DNA of 64,000 nucleotides from Argentina anserina (GCF_933775445.1 NC_065876.1:27218001-27282000); one strand, 5' to 3'; counted from the stretch's first letter, positions 35,732 to 49,132 are shown. Notes: generated from the letters alone by a model not told the origin. Made by a program: numbers and translations.

Positions 35732-38700
35732 TCATTCTACCTTGAGAACAATTTTCATGCACTCATAGACAAAATAACTTATTGAGGCGGATGGAAGTAC
35801 CTGAGTATGCAAAACACCAGAGATCATAAAAGGAGCATAAGCATATGTTTAAAAAGTTGTAGTTTAACAGGAAATGTAACATAAGTAGGATAACTTCAAA
35901 GTGAAGAGCCTTACGGGGACAAAAGAATGGGATAAAGTTGATCAAAATAAGCACCAAATCCATAGTATGACATGACATATTGGAAAGTCCAGTAATAGAC
36001 GACAGGGTGAAGTTTGAAAGAATAAAAAATGAAGATTGAGTTTGAACTACCGAGTTAGTAATTCCATCCAACAAAAACATTAAAATATGATATGGACACA
36101 TCTAAAAAATGACCAAAGGAAGAAGGATAGAGTTTGAACTACCAGTTAGTAAGGGAATTTCTAACTCGAGAAAATACACTTGATATAAGGGGAGTGATGG
36201 TTACGGCCTACTTTCCAATTTTCATAGGTAGTAAAGGTCAGAATGCGAGAACTTTAATTATACCGGATGTATGCAGAACCACTAACCTAGGAATCAAAAT
36301 ATCTTGGCAAAAAGGTTTCCAAGTCGTTGAACACAATAAATTTCAGAGAGAATTGGCTACAGCTATCCCACTATTCATGGAAAGAAAGTATGACCATGTT
36401 CACATATGCAAAAGCACTTAATTGACCATATTAACCTACAACAAAACATGAAAATAGCATAATAAACAAGGATCTTTTAACAACATACCTGTAACAAGCT
36501 GGGAACAAGTCCTGCATAAAGTGCTGGAACACCTCCTCGTTCAACTATCTTAATAAAAGTTGCCAAGGTACTCATTTTAGTAGCCTGGGATTGCAATTGA
36601 AGCTGTCTCCTCACAACTTCAAATGGATAAGTGGCAGCTTCTGCACAGGCGCCAGAAATAGCTCCATAGAGTAATGTCCTAACGGGTCCCAACTCCAGTT
36701 GGTCAAAAGCGTTCAGGCGCTCGCCATGCTTGTTCATGTTCTTAATTCTTTTCCTTCCATCCGGTGAATGCAAGTAAGCTGATTTTAATATATCATACAC
36801 ACCATAGAAAACAGCACCTGAAGGTGCCATGCTTGCTATTGATGGTACTAAGCCCTTATAAAGGGAAAAAAACCCTTCAGACTGGATCATGTGGTGAAAA
36901 GCACCAATGACACCACCCAAGGATTCCCCACCAGGAGCCACTAGCTTTGTTCGAATCTGAAACACACAATAGATTAGCATTTAGCAATTATAAGCTTTCA
37001 GGGTTACTGTCTCTCCATGAGCGTACATCTACATACCATAAAACTTTTTTCATTTTTCTTACATTAAGTGTTCTTTATGGGATTTATTTTTTTGAAAGGT
37101 TTAAGGAATAATTAGACTTCCTCAAAGTGGGGGTAGAGTCAAGATGAGAGTCAATTCCAATTGGAAACCCAATAGGTATATGGCTGGCCGTACAAGTTTA
37201 CATTTTATTCAATTAGAAAGGTATAGTGTGATTGTGTTTTGAAAAACAGAGGCTAAGAGGGCACAAGAAAAGAAGAGGTAAGCAACGGAGAAGTGTTGGT
37301 TAATAATATAAACTAACTTGTATATAGTAAAACCTCTATAAATGAATAATGTCGGGACTATGAAAAATTATTATTTTAGTGGGTATATTGTGATTGTGTT
37401 TTGAAACACAGAGGTTAAGAAGGCACAAGAAAAGAAGAGGTAAGCAATGGAGAAGTGTTAGTTAATATTTAATAATATAAACCAACTTATATGCTGTATT
37501 TCCAAAGCCAAAAGACAAAAAAATAAAGACATGTAAGTAACCACAGATGTTTCAGAGTGGTGGTGTACACTATCCGTGTTAATTTGTTGGGTACCTTCAG
37601 GCTTCAGCAGGGAAGGGCTCCATAGAGCAACTGAACCCTGGATTTCTTATGTATTTGCTTCAGGGTATTTGACTTGTAAAATACTTTCAACAATCCACTA
37701 TCTTTCGAGCCCAAATATAGGGTATACAGCAAAATTTATCTATATATGAAGTTGCGTAATTGAAATGCATCTAATAAGTTTGCAAACTTTCAACAATCCA
37801 CTATCTTTCGAGCCCGAATATAAGGTATACAGCAAAAACTATCTATATATGAAAGTTGCATAATCGAAATGCATTTCATAAGTATGCAACTATGCGGTTG
37901 TACGCTGAGAAAGTGCATCCAGAAAGAGGAGATCACCAACAGTTTACTAGTGCATGAGGTAAAAAGATCTTATAATCTACTATATTGAGACAAGAGTATA
38001 CCAAGTACATACCCTAGTCCAACATCTCCTAATTATGCATATATTATTTCCCATGGGCCAATGGTACAGACGGGAAAGAGGAAGACTACATATTTAGCTG
38101 TGTTACCCCATATTCAAATCCTCACATATGGGGATTAAATGCGTGTGTTTCTACTCCTACCAAGAATAGCAATCCTAAGTTCATCTAGTAATCGATCAAA
38201 TGGAAAGCTTCAAAATAATCACTTACTGTGTCAAGAGGTAAGCAGAGAATTGTAGCAGTAATTCCAGCTGCTGCACCAGCCACAAACCTCTCAAAATGTG
38301 TAGTCTCCTTATTCCCCGAAAATCTAAGCAACTGTTTTCTGTAAGTATCATATGCGTAGAAATTGATTGCTTTAAACGGAGCTGTTCGAAGAATATTGAC
38401 CAAGTTCCCCTTCCAAAAGCCCCTCACACCCTGAGACACCGCTATGCTCTTAACAAGCTCAAATAGATGCCTCTGTTCGCCACGAACTATATACTCCAGC
38501 TTTAGTCTCTCAAGTGGTGCAACAAACGTCCTGATATCACACGACGACACTCAATCAGCCACAGCCATACACGAATTCAATAAATGTAGCTGACAAATAA
38601 ACAACTCTGTAGTCTAAAATCATATGGGTAAATCAAACATAACCTTCCCATTCCAATCTACATATACTCAAGTTAACCACTGTCGATATGTACAGTCCAC

Positions 38701-39280
38701 TACAACCGATTACTATACCACTCCACTAAACCCAAATGTATCAAAATTAAAAGCATTTTCCTACACTATCAGTGCATTACATATAAAGAATAAACACGAA
38801 TTCCCAAGAGCGAAATTACCATACAGTCCTAAGTAAATGCAAGCTGTACCTGGAAACCATGGCAGCAATGGCGCCGGCCCACAGATGCTTAGTGGTGTTC
38901 ATGGCCCTTCCTCCCCTAACCACCACTTTCTCTCTCTTCTCCTCTCCAACCACCACCGCAACCGCAACCGCAACTGCCGCCGCTTCCTCATCGCCGTTCT
39001 GCACCAGACACCCAGCTTTCGCCTCCCTCACAACCCCATCGCCCCTGAAACTCACAGACAAAAAAGCACCGCTCCTCAACCTCAGCCGGGTCCCATGACC
39101 CGACCCGGAAACGGCGGCGTTTGAGGTCCTTCTAAACGACACGGAATTGAGTACGGAATTGGGGATGGTGGGCTCCAGGAACAAACCCCCGGTGACGAAA
39201 AGGCCGGAGTTGTTGTGGTTGGTGGGGTCGTGCAGGTTGTTGGGGTTTAAAGAGTAAGAGAGGTCATGAGAGTGAGGCAT
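35732..39280 (-). CDS. BTL3: Mitochondrial carrier, adenine nucleotide transporter BTL3-like
   Basis: A six-helix mitochondrial carrier family protein of the Brittle1-like group, closest to Arabidopsis BTL3, predicted to move adenine nucleotides across an organelle membrane. Exons 38850..39280, 38227..38530, 36489..36956 and 35732..35800 join in phase to 423 aa. A long N-terminal extension (about 130 aa, Ser- and Arg-rich, then an Ala-Val run) precedes the core and may be a transit sequence. The three repeats carry the signature motifs PLERLK, PLDTIRTK and PFEVVRRQ. WKGNLVNILRTAPFKAINFY, YKGLVPSIASMAPSGAVFYG and YAGLVPSLLQVLPSASISYF are the matching even-helix regions. The last 23 codons form their own exon, ending MKIVLKVE. 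All introns are GT-AG. BTL1/BTL2 remain possible alternatives. Confidence 0.9.
37225..37490. repeat. Imperfect direct repeat in BTL3-like intron
   Basis: Two copies of about 100 bp start at about 37225 and 37388. They share GTGATTGTGTTTTGAAA, GGCACAAGAAAAGAAGAGGT and GGAGAAGTGTT. Between them is CCTCTATAAATGAATAATG with TCGGGACTATG, a sequence style often seen in plant repeats. Confidence 0.7.
37685..37886. repeat. Tandem duplication, 103-bp unit, in BTL3-like intron
   Basis: Two adjacent copies (37685..37787 and 37788..37886) share TTTCAACAATCCACTATC, TTTCGAGCCC and GTATACAGCAAAA, with scattered point changes. Confidence 0.85.
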
Positions 39281-40176
39281 TTTGGGATTAGTGAGTAGAG
39301 AGGGTTTCAGATGGCGTTGGTGTAAACGGCGGCAGCTTTGCTCCCATCGCCGCAGAATACATAGTACAAATCAATTCCTCCCCTCTCTTTCTATTTATGT
39401 TATCTATGTGCTATCTCTGTCTGTGATTTTTACTGTGTCAGTTTTATTATTGAGTGGTGAATTTTTGAGAACTTCTGTGGCTATCTATTTTGTTTCCCGA
39501 ATATTGGAAAATTAAGAGGCAAAAGTGAGATATTAGTTTGCATTTATAGTTTCAGGCAAGTCTACATAGTTTAATATTCGGATTTATTCTCGTCTTACAA
39601 AGCCTGTGTCAGAGTCCTAAGTTTTAACTTTAATCGGTTAAAATTGGATTTTGAACGCCAATTTATTTTCAATATGTGAATAAATATCTCACTCTAAGCT
39701 AGTTAGTACTCACTTTTTATCATGTATGCCTTACTAATGTGTGTAATTCTAATATGAAACTCATCTTCTAGCGATTGTATAAAACTTTTTTTTTAACGCC
39801 AAGTAATTTATTGAAAATAAAGGTTACAACAATTTGATATGAAAATGCATTCAAATAAACAAAAGAAAAGCAAACGACGTAAACAAGCAAACATATAAAC
39901 TGTATGTCGATTTAGGGACAGAATAGTTGAAAGACATGTGTGTGTGTCATTAGTGAAATCGGACCAGTAACTTCTCAGTTTGTTTCTCCGATTCTCAACA
40001 ACAAAAAATTGTGAAAGTTTTACATAATTAAAGAAGTTTATAAATACCCCACCTCTTCATTTGGCGCCAACTTCATCACACTAAAACGCTCTCCGAGCAC
40101 CAAAGAGAGAGAGAGAGAGAGAGAAAGCGAGCGATTTCTAGGGTTTACGCTGTAGCAATCAATCGGAGCTCGAAGG
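39281..40176. other. Divergent promoter region, BTL3-like and ZYP1
   Basis: The shared upstream region of the two divergent genes. A (GA)n tract at about 40105-40122 lies in the ZYP1 leader. No other gene is seen. Confidence 0.5.
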
Positions 40177-40487
40177 ATGCAGAAGCTAGGGTTTCCGAGC
40201 ATGAGGAGCTTGGATCAGTTCAAGTCCCTCTCGAAATCGGCCTCGGGAGCACCGCCGAAGACCTTCGCCGCCTACTCTTCGCGGCCGCCGGAGTCGACCT
40301 CGTCGGGAAGCTTCGCGAACCTGAAGCTCACCGCAGGTTCGAATCAGTCGGAATTTTTCAGTTTCGTAGTTGATTTCATCGGTAATTTTGAATTTCCGTG
40401 ACGATTTCGGTGTTCGATCTCTTCGTTTTTGCAGAGAAATTAGTGAAGGAACAAGCTTCTGTGAAAACAGATCTGGAAATGGCGGTA

Positions 40488-40527
<40 letters not shown>

Positions 40528-43500
40528 GACGAGCCTGTGCTTGTGAATTTGCGAGCGTGAATTTCACGCGGTAGCTTTGATTTGTTAGGGTTTGGTTCAA
40601 TTTCATCTTGATTTAGATGTTTTGTATTCTCATAGTTGAAATTCATAGGTATCTAAGCGAGTAATTGTACCGATAAATGCAGAACACTAAGCTGAAAAAA
40701 TCGATGGACCACATCCGAGTATTAGAGGAAAAATTGCAGAATGCTTTTAATGAAAATGCCAAGTTTAAAGTGAAGCAGAAGGAAGATGAGAAGCTGTGGA
40801 AGGGATTAGAGTCTAAGTTTTCGTCGACTAAAACATTGTGTGATCAGCTCACAGAAACTTTGCAGCTTTTAGCTAGTCAAGTTCAGGATGGTGAGTAGTA
40901 TTCTGTGTTGTTTGGCCTTTCAAATTTTGCATTAGATCGCAGTGGTATTGATATTTAGTTTGCTCTTACAGCTGAGAAAGATAGGGAGTTCTTGGAAGGC
41001 AAGCTCTCTGCGAGTTCAATAGCTCTTGATGGTTTGAGTCAACAAATGAATGATCTGACTATAAAGCTAGAGTCATCAGAGGAGACTATAAGGAACCGTA
41101 AGTTATTTTCCTATAATTTGGTTTTCTGAGAGGAGATTTAAACTGAAGAATGTTTGAAGGTGTAGTTTATAACTTGATAAAGGTGCATTTACCATTCTGT
41201 GATGTTTTTGAATCCTGATTGTAGGTGAAAAAGAGCTGCAGGAACACAGACTCGAGAAAGAGGAGACCGATAAACTTTACAGAAATGAACAGTGCAGAAC
41301 TGCAAACCTCATAGAGGAAAAAGGTAACTGTCTTGTGCGCTCTGACTTTAGTTGTAATTTAATGAAATTGTAAGATGAAATTCTGGAGCGACTGTATATA
41401 TGGCCATCAAAAGAAAAACAGGAACTAAGAAATTGTAGATGCATAACCAGGGAACATTACTTGGCCCCAATTTATTCTTTGATGAGTTGTTTGGAAGATG
41501 ATTAGAGCTCATGCATCAGATATTTTAAATCTATTGTATAAATTCACATCCTGCCTCAAAGATGGTGTAAGTGTGGTACATGCGCATGTATTAGGCTGCA
41601 CCTTTCTCGTCATAGCATTACTATTGTAACTCCAACAATCGAACTCCTAAGGGTAAGGAAACATGTTGAGATGTATGCTTAATATTTTTGAACATAGGTT
41701 CAAATCAGCCTATTCTATCAGTATTCTGAACCCTGAATTATATTGAGGTGTATGCTTAATATAACTGCATTAGCCAGCTTTCCTAAAACTTTGTCATAGA
41801 TGAAATTTTGTTCACTTGAGCCAAACTTTTTATGCTATAACAGTTTTCATGTTAAATAGTCAAATTAGTACTCTCTAATTAAGTGTATGCATCTTTCCAT
41901 ACAATAGAAAAGTTAAAAAGTTAAAGGAGTAATTTTAATGCATGCACTTGGATGGCTAACATCCATTTTGCAGTCAATGAGAAAAAAATATGCACTTTTC
42001 ATAAACTTTTTGTTCCACATTTCTTGGACTTCCATCATAATGGCAGTCATCTGTCATTTCCTTGCAGATAATATGATTAAGAACTTTGAAGAAACTCTAG
42101 CAACTAATAGGTTGGCTACAGAGAGTTTGAACACAAAATTGGGTGAGGTGCATCTTGAGTTAAAGTTAAAAGAGGATGAAATCAGACGTTTGAAAGCTGC
42201 ACAGGAAAACTTGGAAACAGAAAAGCATAATCTTCATTTGAGCAAGGATACTCTTGTTAAGAAACTAGATGTATCGGTCCTTGAGATAAAGAACCTCGAA
42301 GGTTTTGTTCATCTGTTGACTGCACGTTTGACTGAACTGGATAGACAAAGTTTGATCTTTGTAGAAAAGTTCGATAAGCTAAACTCTCTCTATGAGGCTT
42401 GCTTCCAGTTAGTAAATCAGGAGAGAGACCTTTCTGCCAAGCTTGCTCAGAGACAGTATGATCAACTGCACAACAGGTTCTTGAACTTAACATCAGAAAA
42501 AGATGCTATAAAAATGGTGAATCAAGAGTTGAACAATAGGGTCATGGAACTTCAGAAAGTTCAGGAGGCTATCATGGAACAACTTACAGAGGAAAGCCGT
42601 ACAGCTAGAGAGAGGATACAGAAATTGGAGTTTGAAACTGAAATTCTGATCTCCAAGAAGATTGAAACAGAGAAGTTGGTGTCTGAATTAGAACTGCAGA
42701 TTGATTATCTGTCAGAAAGTTCAAGATCCTCTGAGAATAAAATGGTTTGCAAATTTCAACAGACATTTTATATTATGAGATGTATGTTTGCCATTATAAA
42801 CTTGTTTTTGTCTATTCTGCAGCAAGATTTGCTGATCAAACTCTCAGCACTAGAAACTGAGAACAAAGGCAATACAGAGAAACTACAAGTAGAGATACAG
42901 AAGAAAGAGGAGCAAATAGATGGATTACTTAAAGATGGTGAAACACATGAGCAGCATGTAGATTTAATGAATAAACAAGTCAGCCAGCTTCATAGCACAC
43001 TAGAGGAGAAGGAGCAACTTATTGTGCAATATAAGGAACTAGAGAAGAATCTGGAGGAACAGATCACAGAGGTGTTCGCAATTAAATATAAATATGAGAT
43101 GTTTGTAAAACCATATCATATGTACTTACAGTTCTGTATTTTGTTGCAGAACCGTGCATCTCTGACTGCTGCAGAAACTAGACTTGTGGAAGATAAGAAG
43201 CAATATGACCTCATGCTTGAGAGTAAACAACTAGAACTTTCAAGGCATTTGAAGGACATATCACAGAGGAATGATCAGGTGTGGTCTCTTATGATCTAAA
43301 CATCTGCACCATACAGTTTAACTATGTTTGAATTGACGTTAGGACAAATTTACTTAGGCAATTAATGACATCCGGAGGAAGTATGAGGTCGAGAAGCTGG
43401 AGATCATTAACATGGAAAAGCAAAAGGTTTGCTCCATTTTATTATGTCCTGGAATAAGTTACAGCTGAAACGTGTTCTTGATTTGATATTCGTTTAATTG

Positions 43501-44632
43501 AAACTTCAGGCAGAAAATCTTGTTCGAGAAAGGGAGATAGAATGCGAGAAAAAGCTTGAAGAATGCAAAGAAGAATCTAGGCAGCACTTGATACGTATTC
43601 AGGAGGAACATGCTGCACTGGTATGCGAGGGAAAGTGGTGCATTTTATTAGTATAAAACTGATAATGAATTTTGTCGAAAATATATGTTTGATATTACAA
43701 TTTGGTTTATTTTGTTTACTTTTTCCTACACATTCTCTGACATTATCAGACATATACATTCAGTAGAGGACTAATTATTTGTTATATGTTAGATTCAACA
43801 TTAAATTTTGTTTTTTCAGTCCTCAGCATTCACTATTAGTCTATAGTATTTGCAAATTATAAGTTGACAAGAAAAACAAACAGAAAAAATCCCTTAGTAC
43901 TCCATCGAGTCTGTTTGCATGCTAATAATTCTGCTAAATAGCCTACCTGCAATGTTTTAGTGACTCTCCAACTCTTTTCAAAGAATTCTTATAACTTTTA
44001 CCCTTGGCTCTGTTCAAAATAGCTCACTTTTGATCTGGGAGGTTGCTCCTTTCATGAGGCATATCTATTACACTCTTCACTATGTTAACTACACCAATTA
44101 GCTTGCCATATTTGGGTTAGATTAATATTTATTGACTTTCATATATGCAGGTCAGTAATCTTCAGCACGAACATGATGACAAGGAGCGAAGTCTAAAAGC
44201 TAAACACAGTGAAGAGCTAAAGCAGATCCAACTTCAAGCTGAAAATGAGTTGAGAGAGGTTTGTAACTTAACATAGTTTTAAGCTCAAACTAAGTTGGGT
44301 CTAACATGTCTAAGTTACTAATCGGATTATTTTTGTTATAGAAAGTAACATTAATGAGGAATGAACATGAAGCCCAACTAAGAGCATTGAGGCTTCAGCA
44401 TGAAGATGAAATTAAGAAACTTCAGGAGGACTTGGATCTTCAAAAGACTAAAGTACATATCTTTCCTATGTTCTATCTTCTGACCTTTTTTTTGGGGTAC
44501 ATTCTCTTATATATTCTCATCATCGCAGGAGGAAAAGCAGAGGGCATTACTGCAACTGCAGTGGAAAGTTATGAGCGATAACCCAGAGGAGGAGCAAGAA
44601 TTGAATTCAAAGAAGGTTGGCTTTAAGATAGA

Positions 44633-44667
<35 letters not shown>

Positions 44668-46239
44668 CCAACACCAGATTGTTAATATTTTCATTAACAT
44701 CTGAATGCAGTGATGAAAATCATGCTATACTAATATATGGTATAGATACTTACGATTTAAGTTTTGAAGTCTGTATTCGTAAAATAATAGGGACATACGC
44801 AACTTTGGTTCAGTTTTATTAGATATGCATGATTGAGTAGAGTGAACCTGTAATAAGAATGTGCTTACAAAGAGGCATGGGTTTATGCAGTGGGAGAGCA
44901 TATATTTGAAAGATTTAATTTTTGGGAGAGTGATTGAAGTATGAAATTTCATTATCTGATAATAGTCTGGACTCTGGAGTTTCTATCAATATGTTGAGTT
45001 CATCCTTTGTCAGGAATACTCGATTTCATCGAGGAGAAACCCTGTTAGAAGGAGAGGTCAGCGTTCTTTAAGAAGACAGGAGCATGACAAGAAGGTGGCA
45101 CGATACTCTGCAAATCCTGTTATTTTATTTCACGCTTCGTCCTTTTTCACATGATAATATGACTCTCCAGTCTCCACCTTATGATATTTCATTCTATTTG
45201 GTTTGTAGGATTCGCCTTTAGTGGGAGCAACACATACACCAGTGTCAACACTGTTGAAGAAAGCTTCAGAGAATATGAATTCACCAAGTGTGATGAATAT
45301 TTCAAAGCATCACAACAAGGTAGTATAAAATAGCTTTGTAGCAACTTCTGTAGTTGAAATTGGATTATTATTATAAAATTTATTATTAGTCTCTTGCTAA
45401 ATTGGTAGTGGCAATAATTCTTAAGGGCTTAATGTTACTTATTAAGATATGATTACTTCTTGCCTTATCCCATCAGTGCATGATTTTTGCCTTATCCATT
45501 GTAGGTAATTCGTGACGAATATGAAGTTGAAACTGGTAATGGAAGAACTATTAAACGGAAAACAAGAAGCACAGTCATGTATGAGGTATGAACCTGGTGA
45601 CTTCTGTGGAGCTATTTACTCAATCTCTACTTACATCTCATTACCCCAATACTTAAGGTTAATGTCTGTATAACATCAGGATCCAAGAAAACATAAGAGG
45701 ACAAATACACCAAAAGTAAAAAGCCCCAGGAGTGTAGTCAAGGTAAGTTAAATGCATTACTTCATTTCAGTTTTGTAGTATCTCGTGATCCATCTACTGT
45801 CTCATGTCTCAAATCACTTATAAGCTAGGCTCGTATTGCTCTTGTTTATAATATATCAGAGTGAATAGTTGATACTGATAACATTGATATAAGAATTGTC
45901 ATGCTTTTAGAATGACATTCCAAAGATTCTGCATTTGGTTTCCTCGATCAAATGATGGAAATCGGTACCATGTAGCTGAAACATAGAAAAGTTGGTTATT
46001 TGGAACACAATTTTTAAATCGAAAGATTACTGTATGGAATTATTTGCTATCTGGATGCATGCCTTGAATGATATAATGCAGCACCCATTTTTGATTGTGC
46101 AAATACTGAACTAGCAATATGTTATAATTGTTTGCAGGGATCCAAGGGAGAGAATCAACCACGTCCTTCAAACATTGGTGACCTGTTTTCAGAAGGATCT
46201 CTGAATCCATATGCTGATGATCCATATGCATTCGATTAA
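40177..46239 (+). CDS. ZYP1: Synaptonemal complex transverse filament protein ZYP1
   Basis: ZYP1 forms the central region of the synaptonemal complex between paired meiotic chromosomes and limits and spaces crossovers. Eighteen coding exons join in phase to 873 aa, almost the Arabidopsis length (871). They are 40177..40336, 40435..40484, 40683..40890, 40972..41097, 41225..41323, 42068..42744, 42823..43071, 43150..43278, 43358..43426, 43510..43620, 44151..44258, 44342..44452, 44529..44615, 45014..45094, 45209..45319, 45505..45585, 45680..45742 and 46138..46239. The start [18 protein letters not shown] and [13 protein letters not shown] are the conserved head. Residues from about 60 to 680 are a long coiled coil, including [17 protein letters not shown]. 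The tail is basic ([16 protein letters not shown]) and ends [20 protein letters not shown] with AFD. CT microsatellites sit in introns 2 and 13. No exon is broken. Two decayed copies of its 3' exons lie downstream. Confidence 0.96.
40491..40525. repeat. (TC)n microsatellite, ZYP1 intron 2
   Basis: An uninterrupted TC dinucleotide run beginning a few bases after the splice donor. Confidence 0.95.
44637..44664. repeat. (TC)n microsatellite, ZYP1 intron 13
   Basis: An uninterrupted TC dinucleotide run about 20 bp after the donor of the exon ending at 44615. Confidence 0.95.
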
Positions 46240-47073
46240 GGTATTTTAATGTCAACCAATGATACTCTACATAATTTCACTTTATCATCAAAATATGACC
46301 AGTTCTGCATTAAGATCTCCCACTTTATTTTCAATTTATAAATATCTGTATTCCTTCAGTTGCAATATGGTATTGAATTGGTTCGATTGGTCTTTATATC
46401 TCAGTTTAGACTCAATTTAGGTTAAGTATAGTCTTTGAGAAAATATAGAGTACATCTATACGGTAACATATACCAAATCAAACCCTCAATGCAGTTATCC
46501 TACTTTGTTTTGTTTCAGGTCGGGAACTGCCTCACACAGATAGCCAGCATGCAATCTGATGTTGTACAGGATTTGGTGGACATATTCCTCGAGTATGTGT
46601 GTACATAGGATTAGCGCAACTGTACTGATATAGCGCATTATCATCGATTTGAAACTCTTTTGTCTGTAACCAATCACTCTTTGCACGTATAGAGGCGTAC
46701 GTAGTACTGAAAGTGATTTTTCACCTATCTATGTGATCACGGCAAATAGAAGGTCAAGAAGTTCATTGAAAATATGATTGCTACATTGCAGATAAAAAGA
46801 CATGACAGTTTATATAGTTTCAAAAAAAATGATCCTTTTTCTCTGATTGGACTCAATATGAGCATGATACAATACTGGTTTCATGCTTTTGTACATCTTA
46901 TAAACCTTAGAAAGCTGCAGTTGCATGTACAATCTAAACCGTACATCTGATTACAATAGAGGGAGAGCTAGGTTCCACCATAGAAATGGCTTCATAACAA
47001 AAGAATCCCACATTTACTTAAAAAAACACAACTACAATATGTCAGAAAACTAATCATCACTATTCTACTATTT
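46240..47073. other. Convergent 3' region of ZYP1 and NAC gene
   Basis: Presumed 3' UTRs and a short spacer. No gene or repeat is recognised. Confidence 0.5.
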
Positions 47074-48075
47074 CTACCACGGCAGAGAGCTCAGCTGATC
47101 TTCATCATTGGTAAAGTATCCACTGAGTTCGTCGAGTGGAATTTCAAAGTCGATGGCCCTCATCAGATCGAAATCGATATCATCAAGAAGCTGCTGCTCA
47201 TGAGGGTTAGAGCTAGAGGCTTGATCTTGTTGTTGCTCTTGTTTATATTCTTGTTGCTCACTAGTTGCTACTTGAACTCCAGAAGCCATCAGCTGAGCTT
47301 CATTCAACTTGACATTCTCGTCGAACATGGCAGTGGGAGGGAACTTTACATTATCATGTTGGTTGTAATTGCTCTCATCTTCATGAGAATGATAGGGAGA
47401 AAGCACTGGCTGAGAAGTAGCACTAGTAGTAAAGGAGGCAGTGCTTTCTTCACACACTTGCTCCGATGATCTTCTCGGTTCTAGTTTCCGGCGATTGGAA
47501 GACCCTTTGCTTTTCAAACTCTCACCATTCTCATCTGCAACAAACTTCCTCTTATTCTTTCTTCCTCTTTCTCCTCCTTTATCATTCACCTTGAGACGGC
47601 ACAATGCCAAGTCCGGTGCTCGGTTGATGGTATATTCATCCATTAACCAAGCACCATGGTGCTCAAACGCAGTGTCCTTCGCCTCGTATCTGAATTTCCT
47701 CACTTTCCCATACTCTTCTTCAATCCCAGAAACATACACCGGCTTCGCGGTTTCCGTCTCGCTCCAAGTGCCGCCATCGGAGCCAACTTTGCGGGACTTA
47801 CGTATCTTGTTAGGGTTCACCTTCTGAGCATGGGAGAAGAAGTAGATAAACTCTTGGTGAGGAAACTTGGCATGCTGATACAGTCTCCATATCTCCCAAG
47901 GTGGTAACCCTGTTTCGCCATATATGCATATTTCAGGGAAGGCCTGAATGTGATTGCTTGAGTTTGAGTCCGTGAATAACTTGTGGTATAGATAAAAGCC
48001 GACTAACACGGCCTCGCTGGGTTGGAATGTCTTCACGACACCCACGTCTAATTCATCAAGAGTTGTGAAAGCCAT
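47074..48075 (-). CDS. NAC-domain transcription factor, divergent, single exon
   Basis: A nuclear DNA-binding protein of the plant NAC family. It is intronless and 333 aa long, whereas most NAC genes have two introns. The NAC domain is recognisable but divergent. Subdomain A is FQPSEAVLVGFYLYHKL in place of the usual FHPTDEELV. LPPWEIWRLY corresponds to the DLxxxEPWDLP region, and FIYFFSHAQKVNPN to the EWYFFSxxxxKY region. GGTWSETETAKPVY and AWLMDEYTI correspond to GxWKATGxDxxI and WVMHEYRL. A basic stretch follows (GGERGRKNKRKF). The C-terminal part is Gln/Ser-rich with acidic, Leu/Ile-containing segments (DDIDFDLMRAIDFEIPLDEL) that look like an activation region. I cannot place it in a named NAC clade. 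Such single-exon variants often belong to expanded lineage-specific groups. Confidence 0.85.
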   Translation of the reverse strand: MAFTTLDELDVGVVKTFQPSEAVLVGFYLYHKLFTDSNSSNHIQAFPEICIYGETGLPPWEIWRLYQHAKFPHQEFIYFFSHAQKVNPNKIRKSRKVGSDGGTWSETETAKPVYVSGIEEEYGKVRKFRYEAKDTAFEHHGAWLMDEYTINRAPDLALCRLKVNDKGGERGRKNKRKFVADENGESLKSKGSSNRRKLEPRRSSEQVCEESTASFTTSATSQPVLSPYHSHEDESNYNQHDNVKFPPTAMFDENVKLNEAQLMASGVQVATSEQQEYKQEQQQDQASSSNPHEQQLLDDIDFDLMRAIDFEIPLDELSGYFTNDEDQLSSLPW

Positions 48076-48183
48076 TGGAATGAGAAGGGAGATGATGGAA
48101 TGAAAGACGAAGAATACGGAAGTTTCAAACCTTAGGGTGTGTCTGTTCTTTCGAAATTGCAGAAGGAGAGCTGATCTTGAGGG

Positions 48184-48192
48184 ATAAATATA
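48184..48192 (-). promoter_or_regulatory. TATA-like box of NAC gene
   Basis: On the minus strand CTATATTTAT lies about 110 bp upstream of the NAC start codon, a plausible TATA position with a short leader. Confidence 0.5.
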
Positions 48193-49132
48193 GGCGCTGG
48201 TTATTACCTAACAGATTAAGGAAAATTAGATTTTATGATAAGAACAACTGGCTAATCCTGGCAGATAAGGAAAAGCCATTTTAATAATAATTTTTCCAAA
48301 GGGCCGTTATAATTTTTGAATAGTGTCCTAATCTGAAGTACGACATGCCTAATTCGACAAGGTAATAAGGGTTCAATTCCATTTAGTGGAGTGATTCGTA
48401 GTTATACTTTTTACCAGTCCGAACTTTTAATCATAATTTTCCCTATAATCAGCTCCACAAAATTATGTTAAGCAGCTTATGATTTGAAACCTCAAATTTA
48501 ATAACTACATTGTCCAGCATTTGGTACAAATGAAATTTTTGATGCGGTTAGTAGAAGGAGTGTAAAATCCAGGAAGTATTGATTGACTGTAGCAGTGTCA
48601 CGATCCTGAAATTTCAAGTATGAAACTCGAAATCGAAACCGTGAAAAACTTTAAAACAATCTCAATAAATCGAAATCATTTTATCGTCACAGTGTATCAT
48701 TGCTGAGTTCATAAAACATCTCAGTCGAATTTATTATTACAAAACCAAATTATAATTCAAGCATTATATCAATGGAATGTAAAAATCCTTTCAATCCTCA
48801 CCACAAAATAAAATAAATAAACTTCAAAGTCTTCAGAGTAGTCCTCAAATTCTGCTAATCCACACTTGTAGGACTATCCCCTACACCATCGAATAGGTGC
48901 ACCGGGATTGAAAACACAAACCCGGTAAGCTTTGCAGCTCGTATGAGTAAAATGACAATATATCATGCATAGTAATATAAGAGTAAATACTGAAAACATT
49001 CAATTATAAATGTACTCATGAGTCAGAGGACGACTCATCTGGTTGTCCATTAATATCTGAAAATATAAGTGCTCATGAGAAATCGGGCAACCCATCTGTT
49101 TACCCAATTACATTTATAATACGGGTACTCAT

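Noticed and set aside
36134..36421. 95-residue open frame in BTL3-like intron 3
   Set aside because: On the opposite strand inside an intron, no domain and no support for a nested gene.
41938..42067. Upstream extension of the large ZYP1 open frame into intron 5
   Set aside because: The acceptor TTGCAG at 42062-42067 and phase agreement with the exon ending at 41323 show this is intron read-through.
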